Below, one piece after another: positions 52,096-61,324 of a stretch of DNA of 64,000 nucleotides (the stretch's first letter is position 1; every line of letters begins with the position of its first letter). A program made the position numbers and the translations under genes. Origin of the DNA: Halomontanus rarus (lineage in GTDB: Archaea; Halobacteriota; Halobacteria; Halobacteriales; Natrialbaceae). The stretch lies in assembly GCF_029338335.1 (NCBI RefSeq), contig NZ_CP119796.1; one strand, given 5' to 3'. Below the pieces are notes generated by a model. That model was not told the DNA's origin. It did not search any database and saw nothing but the letters and a program-made list of their open reading frames with translations.

Positions 52096-52179
52096 GAAAC
52101 AGGAATCACGCCGAGCGATCCGACACACGCTCAGTCCGGGCGCGACGCACCGGAACTCGAGCATCGCTCTAGCCAGCGG

Positions 52180-52974
52180 CTACGGACGGCCTGCACTCGG
52201 ATACGACCCCAGAACGTCCACCGTCGCGTACGTCTCCAGACACTGACGGGCCTTTCCGAACGCCTCGCTCTTCCGGTCGGTCTCGGCCTCGAGATAGAAG
52301 TAGTAATCGCCGAGTTCGCGTTTCGTCGGCCGCGACTGGACGTACGAGAGGTTGATTCCGTGGCCGCTGAAACAGCCGAGAATGCTGTGGAGCAGTCCCG
52401 AGCGATCTTCGCTCGGATCGAGAATGAGCGAGGTCTTGTCGTTTACTCCGTCGGTCGGCCCGTTCAAGATGAGGAATCTAGTGGCGTTCGAATTCGTATC
52501 CTGCACGCCTTCCTCGAGGACGTTCAGGCCGTGAACCTCGCCGGCGAGTGCCGACGCGAGCGCGGCCTCGTTCGGCCCGACCTCGCTGGCCGCTCTCGCA
52601 GTCGAGGCCGCTTCGACGGTCTCCCAGCCGTGTTCCCGAACGAGCGAACTACACTGCGTCAGCGCTTGCGGGTGAGAGCGAACCCGTTCGATCGCCTCGA
52701 GATCGCGCTCCCGGGAGAGCAGACAGTGCTCGATCTCGAGGATCTGTTCTCCGGTGATCGTCGCGTCTCGTTCCCGAAGCAGGTCGATCATTCCTTCGAC
52801 GCCGCCGCCCAGGGAGTTTTCGAAGGCGATGATCGCGGTTTCGACGTCCGAGTCGAAGATTTCCGTGATCGTCGAGTAGAAGACCGGCGTGTAGTCGGCG
52901 TCGAAGGCGGAGAAGTATCGATCCGCCGCTTGCTGTGTATACGTCCCTTCGGGACCGAGTAGTGCGACCTGCAT
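52180..52974 (-). CDS. pheA: prephenate dehydratase
   Basis: The 264-residue protein has the dehydratase domain: GPEGTYTQQAADRYF, VETAIIAFENSLGGGVEGMI and the conserved Thr-Arg-Phe in NATRFLILNG. The ACT regulatory domain (about residues 185-260) carries LLHSILGCFSGHGINLSYVQ, SRPTKRELGDYYFYLE. The ACT motif reads QSRP instead of the more usual ESRP. It makes phenylpyruvate from prephenate and is normally inhibited by Phe. A minus-strand TATA-like catattta lies near 53010. Confidence 0.93.
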   Translation of the reverse strand: MQVALLGPEGTYTQQAADRYFSAFDADYTPVFYSTITEIFDSDVETAIIAFENSLGGGVEGMIDLLRERDATITGEQILEIEHCLLSRERDLEAIERVRSHPQALTQCSSLVREHGWETVEAASTARAASEVGPNEAALASALAGEVHGLNVLEEGVQDTNSNATRFLILNGPTDGVNDKTSLILDPSEDRSGLLHSILGCFSGHGINLSYVQSRPTKRELGDYYFYLEAETDRKSEAFGKARQCLETYATVDVLGSYPSAGRP

Positions 52975-53243
52975 GTTCTCTCTACCTCACTCGAGGCGGC
53001 GGGCGTAAATATGTCCACGGAGTCACGACGACTCGATCGGTTCGTGCTCGAGCCACCGCTTCGTGGCGAACCGAGGGGTATCGGCCACGGCGTAGGTGTG
53101 TGGCTCGTCGCCGTCGGGACACAGCTATCCTCTGGCGCGTGCCAGGACAGTCGGTTCCGAGAGCGAACGCCCCGCAACAGGGGTACTGGATTCTCGAGCA
53201 CGGACAAAAGGGTCGGACTGGTCGGAGGGTGGAGTAGAGATCG

Positions 53244-54083
53244 TCACCGCCGTTCCGCGACGAACCGACTCGCCAACGACGCGACTTCCGACCGAAGCGC
53301 CCGCGCGTCGACGGACCGGTCACCGTGAAAGAGCTGCTTGTGTTCCTCGCGAACGATATCCTCGAACGCCCGTTCGGAGAGCCGATCGACGGTCACGGCC
53401 CGCTCCCGATCCTCGAGTGTGGCGGCGAGTTTCTCGAACCGCCGATTCGTCGCGTACCGTCGCGCGAGTTCCGGGGCCGGCGCGTCGACCGGCACCGTCT
53501 CGTCGACCTCCCGAAAGTCCGGGTGCAACAGCTTCGATCGGACGCCGGTCTTGTCTCGGACGATCACGCCCTCAGCGGGCCCGTCGTACCAGTTCGAGCG
53601 TGGAATCTCGGAGGCGTCCGGATCGAAGTCGACGGCGCGAACCTCCTTGCGGATCGCGTTGACCGGCGTCAGTCCGAGCTGGCGGTAGACCTTCTCGACG
53701 GTGTCCGGCGGGAGGAACCGTTCGGTCGTTCCGTTCCAGATGTCGAATCCCAGAAACGAGGGTGTCCGGTCCCAATCGTAGTCGATCGAGTGTCGGTGCA
53801 TCGCTTCGCCGAAGAAGACCACCGCCTCGACGTCCTCGAGAGCCGATCGCAGTGCGTCGCGGTCGAGGCACTCCCGGACGTGGCGAACGGCGTGTCGGTA
53901 CGGCGTCGGTATCTCCTCGGAGTCGTACACTCGACTTCGATCGCCGAATCGGATCACACCCGAACGCTGCACCCGAAACCGGAGGTTCGCACCGTCGACT
54001 TTCTCCTGAATCCAGAGGTGGCTCCGGCCGAAGCGGTCCACCGGATCGGTCTCGAGTCGCGGTATCGATGGGAATTTCTTCAT
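53244..54083 (-). CDS. RNA ligase, Rnl2/T4-like family
   Basis: The 279-residue protein has the nucleotidyltransferase motifs: WIQEKVDGANLRFRV (motif I, Lys to be adenylated), AVVFFGEAMH (III), FLGFDIWNG (IIIa), AEGVIVRDK (IV) and VRSKLLHP (V). A helical C-terminal domain follows. It would seal nicked or broken RNA with ATP. The substrate in archaea is unknown. ATG 54083 is chosen because the upstream frame lacks conservation and overlaps the aroE start region. It is divergent from aroE. Confidence 0.85.
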   Translation of the reverse strand: MKKFPSIPRLETDPVDRFGRSHLWIQEKVDGANLRFRVQRSGVIRFGDRSRVYDSEEIPTPYRHAVRHVRECLDRDALRSALEDVEAVVFFGEAMHRHSIDYDWDRTPSFLGFDIWNGTTERFLPPDTVEKVYRQLGLTPVNAIRKEVRAVDFDPDASEIPRSNWYDGPAEGVIVRDKTGVRSKLLHPDFREVDETVPVDAPAPELARRYATNRRFEKLAATLEDRERAVTVDRLSERAFEDIVREEHKQLFHGDRSVDARALRSEVASLASRFVAERR

Positions 54084-54284
54084 GTTCGGTTCGATTTCGA
54101 TCTCGAGTCGCTCGCGATCGTCGTGGCTGCGGTCGCCGACCCTCGAGCGATGGGGCGAGTGCGTTCCCGAGTACCTGCGTCGGCACACAGAATCAGTGTG
54201 TCGGTCGAGCGTCTTTTCGGGACACTCGACGGCCGCGGATCCGAGGATCGTCGCCTCGCGTACCAAGAGCACCGAACCGTGACC

Positions 54285-54293
54285 GTTATTTTT
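54285..54293 (+). promoter_or_regulatory. TATA box of aroE
   Basis: GTTATTTTT is centred about 26 bases before ATG 54315, fitting a leaderless transcript. Confidence 0.55.
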
Positions 54294-54314
54294 CCTGCCT
54301 GAGCGAGCATAGGT

Positions 54315-55115
54315 ATGGACGTTTACGGTATCATCGGGAACCCAGTCGAGCACTCGTTGTCACCGCCGATGCACGAAGCCGCCTTTCGCGAACGCGGCAT
54401 CGACGCCAAGTACGTCACCTTCGAAGCCGACGTCGATCGGATCGAAGAGGCGTTCCACGGCGCGGAGGCGCTCGGAGTCGACGGCCTGACCGTCACCCTG
54501 CCGTTCAAGCACGACGCCTTCGAGTTCGTCGAGCCCGAGGAGTCCGTCCGACGCGTCGGAGCGGTCAACACCATTGACTTCACCGAGAGCGGCCCGGTGG
54601 GCTACAACACCGACATGACTGGGACGCTCCGGGCGTTCGAGCACCACGACGTGGCTCTCGACGGAGCCGACGCCGTCGTGGTCGGCGCCGGCGGCGCCGC
54701 GCGGGCCCTCGCGTTCGGCTTCGAGGAAGCGGGCGCCGACGTGGCGGTCGCGAACCGGACGGAGTCGAAGGCCCACGACCTCGCCGACGAGGTGCCCGGC
54801 GCGACCGGGTACGGACTCGACGAACTGCCCGAGCTGATGGCTGAGGTGGACGTCGTCGCCAACGCCACCAGCGTCGGCCTTGAGTCCGACGACTCGGTCG
54901 CGCCGGCCGACGCCTGGCACTCCGATCTCGTGGCCTTCGACGCGGTGTACACGCCGCTCGAGACCACGTTCCTCGGCGACGCGAAAGCTGCCGGCGCCCA
55001 GACGATCGACGGTGCATGGATGCTGCTCTTCCAGGGCGTCGACGCCTTCGAGATCTGGACGGGAGAGGAGGCGCCGGTCGACGCGATGAACGAGGCGCTG
55101 CGCAGTCACCTCTGA
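54315..55115 (+). CDS. aroE: shikimate dehydrogenase
   Basis: The 266-residue enzyme has the shikimate site NPVEHSLSPPMHEAAF, VTLPFKHDAFEFVE (catalytic Lys), GAVNTIDF and YNTDMTG. The NADP-binding loop is VVVGAGGAARALAFGF, followed by VANRTESKAHDLADE. It reduces 3-dehydroshikimate to shikimate in aromatic amino-acid synthesis. pheA of the same pathway lies 1.3 kb away on the other strand, separated by the RNA ligase gene. Confidence 0.94.
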   Translation: MDVYGIIGNPVEHSLSPPMHEAAFRERGIDAKYVTFEADVDRIEEAFHGAEALGVDGLTVTLPFKHDAFEFVEPEESVRRVGAVNTIDFTESGPVGYNTDMTGTLRAFEHHDVALDGADAVVVGAGGAARALAFGFEEAGADVAVANRTESKAHDLADEVPGATGYGLDELPELMAEVDVVANATSVGLESDDSVAPADAWHSDLVAFDAVYTPLETTFLGDAKAAGAQTIDGAWMLLFQGVDAFEIWTGEEAPVDAMNEALRSHL

Positions 55116-55263
55116 TTCGGACGGTAGCGTTCGTCGGATAAGAAGGGGGAATCTCTCGATTCGCGACTGTCCTGACGATCCTGAGACGTGCTTTAGCAGT
55201 AGATAGTGGTGCGTTTTATTCCCCTAGAAAACAGGGATTTTCGTTCATCATAGGAGGAAAACA

Positions 55264-55274
55264 TATTATATATA
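55264..55274 (+). promoter_or_regulatory. TATA box of the small membrane protein gene
   Basis: TATTATATATA lies about 23 bases before ATG 55292 in an AT-rich stretch. Confidence 0.5.
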
Positions 55275-55291
55275 CCTTCATCTGCGAATAC

Positions 55292-55474
55292 ATGTCTCGA
55301 AGTCGGTCATTATCCCTCGAAACAATTCTAGGTATCGGAGGGCTCGCAGTATTGCTCTTTCTTAGCGACTCTCTCGATGACCTTCTCGTTGTTGCTCTTC
55401 TCGTCTCTCCGTTTGCAATGCTCGGAGGTATTTACATCGTTGGCTCGGCTATTGAACACGTTACCTCGTTTTGA
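55292..55474 (+). CDS. small two-helix membrane protein
   Basis: The 60-residue protein begins MSRSRSLSLETILGIGGLAV. It has two hydrophobic segments, ILGIGGLAVLLFLS and LLVVALLVSPFAMLGGIYIV, separated by the acidic turn DSLDD. It has its own TATA box, and its codons are richer in A and T than those of its neighbours. No family is recognised. It is probably a real, lineage-specific membrane peptide. Confidence 0.6.
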   Translation: MSRSRSLSLETILGIGGLAVLLFLSDSLDDLLVVALLVSPFAMLGGIYIVGSAIEHVTSF

Positions 55475-55667
55475 ATCGACCCTGCCACGTTCGCACGCGT
55501 ACTTACCGATTCGCCGAGCTCAGATTCGACCCCGGTTCTGAATAGTGAAACGTAGTATGACTACTGATGAACCCTGCCAGCCGTAAGACGACGGTTCAAC
55601 GGATGCATCCGGTGTACGCGATCCAGTGTTTCAGCGACCGGCTGAGATGATCGCGAGCACTCGCGCT

Positions 55668-56717
55668 TCAGACGTCGAGATCGGACTCGAGAACCCGCGT
55701 TCCGGTGATCAGGAACCAGCCCTGACCGTAGAGGTTGATCGCTTGCGGGGCCTCGGGGCCGCCAGGCATCGCCGCGTTGCGCTGGACCGCGCCGTCGGTG
55801 GTCACGACCGTCTTGGCCGCGCCGATCGCGTCCTCGACGACCTCGCGGTACTCCTCGTCGAGCAGCCCGCGGTCGACGGCCTCGGTGAAGGCGTAGGCGT
55901 ACTGCAGGGTGCCCGACGTTTCGAGGTACATCGTCGGGTCGTCGATGAGGTGGTGCCAGAAGCCGCTGGCGTCCTGGTAGTCGGCCATGCTCAGGAGGTG
56001 ATCTCGGACGATCTCCTCTAGGCGGTCGCGCTCGGGGTGGTCCTCTGGGACGTAGTCCAGCGTGTCGAGGATCCCCGTGACGAGCCAGCCGTTCCCGCGC
56101 AGCCAGAGCGAGCCGTCGGGGTAGCTGTTCGGCGTCTCACGCCAGATGTGCCGGTAGAGGTCGGTGTGCGGATCACGGAGGTGCTTGTCGTGGACCAAGA
56201 TCTGGTCGACGGCCTCCTCGATCGCCTCCGGCCTGTCCGCGAGCTGGCCGTAGCGTGCCATGAACGGGCACATCATGTAGACCGCGTCGATCCACAGTTC
56301 GATGTCGTCCATGTGGTGGGTTATCCCGCCGTCTTCGCTCCGCGGGGCGTCCTCGTGGAGGTACTCGAACTGTCGCCGGCAGGCCTCGAGGTAGGAGTCG
56401 GGCCCGCCGTTCTCGTAGACCTCGAGGGCGAGGACGGCCACCGCCCCGGCGTCCGGAATCGGACGGAAGATCCGGTGCTCGTCCCACTCCGGGACGACGT
56501 CGATCGATCCGTAGGCCATCAGGCCGTCGCTCGACTGCGAGCGGACGGCCCAATCGATGTACTGCTCGGCGATCTCGGTGTGCTCTTCGTCCTCGGTCGC
56601 CAGCAGGCCGCGGAGAACCATCGGTCGTTCGCCCTGGATGAAGTCCTCGAAATCGAGCTCGAGCGTGTACGAAGCGACGTTCGGGAGTAATTCCTCCAGC
56701 GGTCGGTCTGTGGGCAT
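55668..56717 (-). CDS. glycoside hydrolase family 105/88-like protein
   Basis: The 349-residue protein has the (alpha/alpha)6 barrel marks of unsaturated glucuronyl/rhamnogalacturonyl hydrolases: GLMAYGSIDVVPEWDEHRIF, ELWIDAVYMMCPFMARYGQL (catalytic Asp region), SLWLRGNGWLVTGILDTL and QDASGFWHHLIDD. It would release unsaturated uronic acids from short sugar chains left by polysaccharide lyases. No signal peptide is present, so the substrate must be imported. Start ATG 56717 has a TATA box 27 bases away. Confidence 0.85.
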   Translation of the reverse strand: MPTDRPLEELLPNVASYTLELDFEDFIQGERPMVLRGLLATEDEEHTEIAEQYIDWAVRSQSSDGLMAYGSIDVVPEWDEHRIFRPIPDAGAVAVLALEVYENGGPDSYLEACRRQFEYLHEDAPRSEDGGITHHMDDIELWIDAVYMMCPFMARYGQLADRPEAIEEAVDQILVHDKHLRDPHTDLYRHIWRETPNSYPDGSLWLRGNGWLVTGILDTLDYVPEDHPERDRLEEIVRDHLLSMADYQDASGFWHHLIDDPTMYLETSGTLQYAYAFTEAVDRGLLDEEYREVVEDAIGAAKTVVTTDGAVQRNAAMPGGPEAPQAINLYGQGWFLITGTRVLESDLDV

Positions 56718-56740
56718 ACTCGGGTATGTGACCGACCCCG

Positions 56741-56748
56741 CCTTAAAG
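56741..56748 (-). promoter_or_regulatory. TATA box of the GH105 gene
   Basis: On the minus strand CTTTAAGG lies about 27 bases before ATG 56717. Confidence 0.55.
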
Positions 56749-56940
56749 ATACAGATGTCGATCCTTCAGCCCTCGTTGATGTCGAGCTTCAGTGTCCATT
56801 CGACTAAGCGCAGCTGGGCGTCGAGAGATCAGCGTTTACGACTCCGTGAGAGACACGCGCGACCTCAATCATGAGGTGTCCGTAGTTAGTGGAGACCTCG
56901 CTGGCCGAGTCCGGGGGACGCAAGCGAGTTGTGCTGCCAG

Positions 56941-57342
56941 CTAAAGAGACTCTAGGGTATCGGGAAACTCGTCCGGGTCAATGGGTTTAGTGAGAACTGC
57001 ATCTGCCGTCTGTACCTCCTCTTTGAGTCTGTCGGCATTTGCTCCCGAGCCAGTCAGCACGACCATCGGAATATCCGGCAGGTCGGCAGCCTCCCGCGCC
57101 TCGGTCAAAATCTCACCCCCGGTCATTTTAGGGAGATGCCAATCCACGAGGACCAAGTCGGGACGAGGCGAGTCTTCGTGCCCATCTCGCTGGTGAATGA
57201 AATTCAGTGCCTGGGTACCGTCGTTCACGGCATGGATGGTGGCGCGAATGCCTGCCTCTTTGAACAACTCTTCTGTGAGGCGGACATCGCCAGGATTGTC
57301 CTCGACTAAGAGTACATCTCTAATGTCTTTTGGTCCATCCAT
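56941..57342 (-). CDS. response regulator receiver protein, CheY-like single domain
   Basis: The 133-residue receiver domain has the acidic pair DVLLVEDNPGDVRLTEELFK, phosphoacceptor Asp in LVLVDWHLPKMTGGEILTEA, Thr in MVVLTGSGAN and Lys in AVLTKPIDPDEFPDTLESL. This ED-N-GD type resembles Rcp1/RcpA regulators that work with phytochrome or other sensor kinases. No output domain and no kinase gene are nearby, so its partner is elsewhere. Confidence 0.92.
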   Translation of the reverse strand: MDGPKDIRDVLLVEDNPGDVRLTEELFKEAGIRATIHAVNDGTQALNFIHQRDGHEDSPRPDLVLVDWHLPKMTGGEILTEAREAADLPDIPMVVLTGSGANADRLKEEVQTADAVLTKPIDPDEFPDTLESL

Positions 57343-57546
57343 TAAGTACGCATGGTGAGACTCAGGGATAAGGGCTGGGTGAGTACAGCAGTAACAACAG
57401 TCTCTGTGGAGAACCAGTACCTTTGCAATCAGAGACGTACAGTTAGTATTCTGTCAGGACATCGTGAACTACCACAACATTTGACTATTGATTGTCGGGG
57501 CTCGTGTTCAGGAAATCGAGTGTTGCGTGATGCTGCGACAGACTCG

Positions 57547-58002
57547 CTAGTCGAGGTCAACCACAGTTACCCCTTCTTGGTCCTCTGTCACTTCAAGAGT
57601 ACCCGGTAGCGGGCCAGTGACTGTCACGACGATGCGGTAGGAGACCACCTGAGCGATGTCATCGCACGTGGAAGTGCCATCGTGCCGCCGGGACGCCTCC
57701 ACGCGTAGCGTATCTGCATCTTCATCATACGTTGGTGTTGGGAACGTCTCGTCGTAGCAGGTGTTCCCGATGATGTACGTTCCTGTCACGCGAATCTCCC
57801 CACTCTCATCATACTCCACCAGTGGTTCGTCATCGTACTGTAGCTCTGTCTCGACCCCGGTCTCGTAGTCGACGTCGACGATCTCAGTCGCCTCGTCACT
57901 GGGAGTTCCCTCCTCGATGGTCGAGTCTTCGTCGAGACACCCAGAAAGAGCCACTGCGACTCCGCCGATAGCGATGAGAAGAGAACGCCGTGCGAAGACC
58001 AT
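57547..58002 (-). CDS. lipoprotein of unknown function
   Basis: The 151-residue protein begins MVFARRSLLIAIGGVAVALS and then GC, a twin-arginine-like start with lipobox ALSGC. The mature part is acidic and beta-rich, with three Cys residues. Its alternating strands (RVTGTYIIGNTCYDETFPTP; YRIVVTVTGPLPGTLEVTED) suggest a small surface domain. ATG 58002 is chosen as the start next to the signal. No family is recognised. Confidence 0.7.
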   Translation of the reverse strand: MVFARRSLLIAIGGVAVALSGCLDEDSTIEEGTPSDEATEIVDVDYETGVETELQYDDEPLVEYDESGEIRVTGTYIIGNTCYDETFPTPTYDEDADTLRVEASRRHDGTSTCDDIAQVVSYRIVVTVTGPLPGTLEVTEDQEGVTVVDLD

Positions 58003-58131
58003 GCAAGGGTCATTTAGCAGGAATACTAAATACTTTCTGACAAGAGTAGCCGAACGCGGGACTACCCCAGAAGGAAATACGATGGAGAGCAAACATCGAG
58101 AACCGCTGGTAGAAGGTTTAAATCGACAGAA

Positions 58132-58206
58132 TGCTCCGTCAGGGATTCGAACCCTGGTCCTTGCCGTGAGAGGGCAAGATGATTGGCCGGACTACACCAA
58201 CGGAGC
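58132..58206 (-). tRNA. tRNA-Glu (anticodon CTC)
   Basis: The minus-strand cloverleaf has acceptor GCTCCGT/ACGGAGC, discriminator A and anticodon loop CTCTCAC between GCC/GGC-closed stems (anticodon CTC, reads GAG). The T arm is CAGGG-TTCGAAT-CCCTG. No intron is seen. It lies between a lipoprotein gene and a membrane regulator gene, with no mobile element attached. Confidence 0.93.
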
Positions 58207-58327
58207 GTCGGTGACTACATCCACTTATTGCGTCGTGCGATGTTTAAGGATTCCGTTTCGCAGTGACAGTGCTCCAGTCTGTCACGGATACGGTCGGTGG
58301 AGACGGCCGACACCGTCTCGAGACCCG

Positions 58328-59707
58328 TCACTCTTCGAACGGTGATTTGGTCGCTTCGGGTTCGAAACCCTCGAGGCTGACGATGTTTTCGCGGCCGACA
58401 CGAAGCTTGCTGATCGTTCCCTCCTCTTCCATGTCCGAAAGGAGCATACTGACCTTGGATTTCGACCAGCCGGTCTCCTCGACGATGTTGACCTGTTTCA
58501 TTCGGCCGCCGTTCCGACGGATGAGCGCGACGACGCGGTCTTCGTCGGTCATCAGCTCCTCGTCCGAGATCGGTGCCGGGCCGGACTCCGAGTCGGCGTC
58601 GGAACTACCCGCTGCCGGGGTGTTCGATTGTGCTCCCGACGCCGCGGTGCCGGCAGCAGCACCGCCGGTTGGTCTCGCCGGATCCGGTCCCTCCGAGGAT
58701 GACCCGGATCCGGAACCGGATCCGGGTCCGGGTCCAGTACTGACCCCGCCGGCACCACCGCCGAATCGATACCAGGCGATGGCGGCGACCGCACCGAGTC
58801 CGAAGACGAGCAATCCGCCGACGAGCACCCAGTTCGCGTCGTCGTCATCGTCGTCCGACGGCGTCTGCGTCTCGTTGGCGATCGCTTCCGGCTCAAGGAC
58901 GACGCGGGGCTGGCCGTCGAGGAACTCGCGTTCACCGGACCAGCTCACGGACGAACTCTCTTCGGGAGAGGGGCCGGAGTACTCTCCCTCCGGGTGGACG
59001 CTCGCGAAGACGAGGTCGCCGTCGGGCGAGATCACGAGCGTTTGACTCTGCATGATGATGAGTCCGCCGTCGAAGACGTCACCGACGACGACGGTACCGT
59101 CGTCCTCGACGGGTGCGAAGTTCGTCCACGTGAACGAAATCTCGACGACGCCGCGAGCGTTCGGTCGGTACTCGATGTCAGTCGACCGGTTGAAGTTCTC
59201 GGCGGCCATCTCGCGGCCGGTGTGGTCGGAGCCGGTGTCGATCATCGCCTGGGCCATCTGCGTGTAGCGAACGTAGAGGTCAGTCTCTTCCGCCTCGAAC
59301 TCCTCGGCGAACGCCTGGAAGTTCTCCCGTTCTTCCTGACCCTCGAGGTGGCGTTCGTGTCGGAACGTCCACGTCGCCGTGCCGTCCTCGGAGACGGTAA
59401 TTTCGAATCGTGTGCTATCGAAATCCTGTGACGATTGCGCGTCAAAGTCAAACGCCGTGCCGTCGACGAGCGGTCGTGCTGGCCGTTCGACGACGAGATT
59501 GGGGTTCGAGTTGGTGGCTAAGCTGGGAGCGATACCGTCGGAGCCGACGGTCGTGAGTGGTGTGTTCGAGCCGGCCGTAACAGGTACAGGCGACACGTGC
59601 GATGCAGTCGACTCCTCGGCGCCCGGTGTAGCGACGACGACGCCGCTCGGACAGACCGTCGTTGCGAGGACGAGAACAACGAATCCGACGACGACCGACC
59701 GATGCAT
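58328..59707 (-). CDS. membrane-tethered winged-helix protein
   Basis: The 459-residue protein has a signal peptide (VVVGFVVLVLATTVCPSGVV), an extracytosolic domain of about 240 residues (TRFEITVSEDGTATWTFRHE and VVEISFTWTNFAPVEDDGTV), and one membrane helix (WVLVGGLLVFGLGAVAAIAW). A Gly/Ser/Pro linker and a cytosolic winged helix follow (EDRVVALIRRNGGRMKQVNI; SKSKVSMLLSDMEEEGTISK). This outside-in plan fits a one-component sensor acting from the membrane, a design found in haloarchaea (I recall DUF7345/DUF7343). Its targets are unknown. Confidence 0.85.
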   Translation of the reverse strand: MHRSVVVGFVVLVLATTVCPSGVVVATPGAEESTASHVSPVPVTAGSNTPLTTVGSDGIAPSLATNSNPNLVVERPARPLVDGTAFDFDAQSSQDFDSTRFEITVSEDGTATWTFRHERHLEGQEERENFQAFAEEFEAEETDLYVRYTQMAQAMIDTGSDHTGREMAAENFNRSTDIEYRPNARGVVEISFTWTNFAPVEDDGTVVVGDVFDGGLIIMQSQTLVISPDGDLVFASVHPEGEYSGPSPEESSSVSWSGEREFLDGQPRVVLEPEAIANETQTPSDDDDDDANWVLVGGLLVFGLGAVAAIAWYRFGGGAGGVSTGPGPGSGSGSGSSSEGPDPARPTGGAAAGTAASGAQSNTPAAGSSDADSESGPAPISDEELMTDEDRVVALIRRNGGRMKQVNIVEETGWSKSKVSMLLSDMEEEGTISKLRVGRENIVSLEGFEPEATKSPFEE

Positions 59708-59874
59708 TCGTTGTACAGTACGTGCCCCTGTTAAAAGACCTTGTGAATGGGATGCCTTCAGGATCCGTTGTCTCTCCCGATTCGACGACAGACACGACGA
59801 TCGACACGACGGCCCAGAGAGAACGGGAGTCCCGTGTCGACACGCACAAATCGTCCGTCCTCGTAGGCCACGGC

Positions 59875-60465
59875 ATGATCTCCAACATCGCGCAGGGGGT
59901 GCAGGCGTTCACGAGCAACGCGTTTCTCGTCGGCGGAGAACGGACGGTCCTCGTCGATACGGGAGCCAACTTCGACGCTGTGAGCGGCCTCCGTGACCAC
60001 GTCGACAGCCCAGATCTCGAACTCGAGGCGGTCGTCCTGACCCACACCCATCCCGATCACGTCGGCAATCTCGAGGCGGTAAAAACGGCGTTCGACGTCG
60101 ACGCGTGGGGGTACGACACCGACGTCGACGGCGTCGACCACGCGATCGAGGACGAACAACGAGTCACCCTGGGCGATCACGAGTACGTCGCTCTCCACAC
60201 GCCGGGCCACAAGGACGATCATCTCTGTTTCTACAGTTCGGACTCGGACGTCCTGTTCGCCGGCGATCTCGTCTTCCAGAACGGCAGTTTCGGCCGCACG
60301 GACCTTCCGGAGGGGGACCGTGCGACGCTCGTCGAAAGCATCGACCGGATTCTCGAGCGGGTCAGTTCCGACCTTCGGGAACTCCACACGGGACACGGCC
60401 CGAGCGTGACCGACGAACCGTACGGGCACGTCGAACTCGCGGCGAAGATGGCTCGACAGGTGTAG
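59875..60465 (+). CDS. metallo-beta-lactamase fold hydrolase
   Basis: The 196-residue protein has the MBL metal motif AVVLTHTHPDHVGNLEAVKT (HxHxDH). Further ligands are YVALHTPGHKDDHLCFYSSD, DVLFAGDLVFQNGSFGRTDL and LRELHTGHGPSVTD. The pattern is glyoxalase II-like, with two metal ions. The substrate is unknown. ATG 59875 (MISNIAQGVQAFTSNAFLV) aligns with family starts. An ATG at 59752 would add 41 polar residues. Confidence 0.88.
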   Translation: MISNIAQGVQAFTSNAFLVGGERTVLVDTGANFDAVSGLRDHVDSPDLELEAVVLTHTHPDHVGNLEAVKTAFDVDAWGYDTDVDGVDHAIEDEQRVTLGDHEYVALHTPGHKDDHLCFYSSDSDVLFAGDLVFQNGSFGRTDLPEGDRATLVESIDRILERVSSDLRELHTGHGPSVTDEPYGHVELAAKMARQV

Positions 60466-60508
60466 GTGCGGACGGTCTCGAGGCGTGAAACGGATCAGTC
60501 GACTCCTC

Positions 60509-61324
60509 TCAGATCTCTCGAGCGACCTCGAGCATCGCGTCGTAGGCCTCGGCGTACGCCTCGGCCACTCGCTGCGGATCCGACCGGTCCCCGCTCGTGA
60601 GCGGCGGCAGCGAGAGTCGCTCGAGCGGGTCGAGGTACTCGATGACGTCGGGGACGCGCTTCTCGAGCGCGCCGTCTTTCGGACTCGAACGGGCGACCTC
60701 ACACGCCCGACAGTAGCGATCGCCGCGGTAGAGGCGGACGCGACCGGGTTCGACGGCGGCGACGACCGTAATCGCCGCACGGTCGATCGACTGCAGCGGG
60801 AGGGCGACGTCGCTGTAGGACTCGACGACGGCGAGGTCAGCCGTCTCGATCGTTCGTGCGAGATCGTCGAAGGCGGGGACGTACGTCCGTTCGACGAGCC
60901 CGTTGAGCTCGTCGACGGTTTCGACGCGAGTCGCGTCCGCCAGCGGCAGTGCGTCGGCGACCCGCTCGGGAACGTCGACGGTCGCGTTCACGACGAACTC
61001 CTCGCCGACCCGGTCGACGACGAACTCGCGGTCGGTCCGGCCGAGCAGTCCGGAACCGCTACCCGGTGAGGGCTGCCAGAGCCGATGGACCGGGTTCAGC
61101 GACTCGGGAGCGCGCCCGCGTCCGTCAGCGTCGGCGAGTCGAGCGGCGTCTTTGCCGTAGAGACGGTCGCCCTCGAGTGCGCGCAGACAGTCGTCGTGGT
61201 CGAACCAGTAATCGTTCCCCGCTCGCGGTTTGTAGCCGACGCCACCGGTTCGCTCGAGCAGTCCGACGGAGAAGGTCGTTTTGCCGGCGTCGACGCGGTC
61301 CGCTCCGACGACGAGGAGGATCAT
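60509..61324 (-). CDS. P-loop ATPase/GTPase-like protein
   Basis: The 271-residue protein starts LLVVGADRVDAGKTTFSVGL, a Walker A of the form GxxxxxGKTT near the N-terminus. LAVVESYSDVALPLQSIDRA is in the Walker B position and GRVRLYRGDRYCRACEVARS follows. It resembles an archaeal family annotated only as predicted ATPase. A CxxC pair (CRAC) may bind metal. Its ATG overlaps the upstream gene stop by 4 bases, so the pair is coupled. Confidence 0.75.
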   Translation of the reverse strand: MILLVVGADRVDAGKTTFSVGLLERTGGVGYKPRAGNDYWFDHDDCLRALEGDRLYGKDAARLADADGRGRAPESLNPVHRLWQPSPGSGSGLLGRTDREFVVDRVGEEFVVNATVDVPERVADALPLADATRVETVDELNGLVERTYVPAFDDLARTIETADLAVVESYSDVALPLQSIDRAAITVVAAVEPGRVRLYRGDRYCRACEVARSSPKDGALEKRVPDVIEYLDPLERLSLPPLTSGDRSDPQRVAEAYAEAYDAMLEVAREI

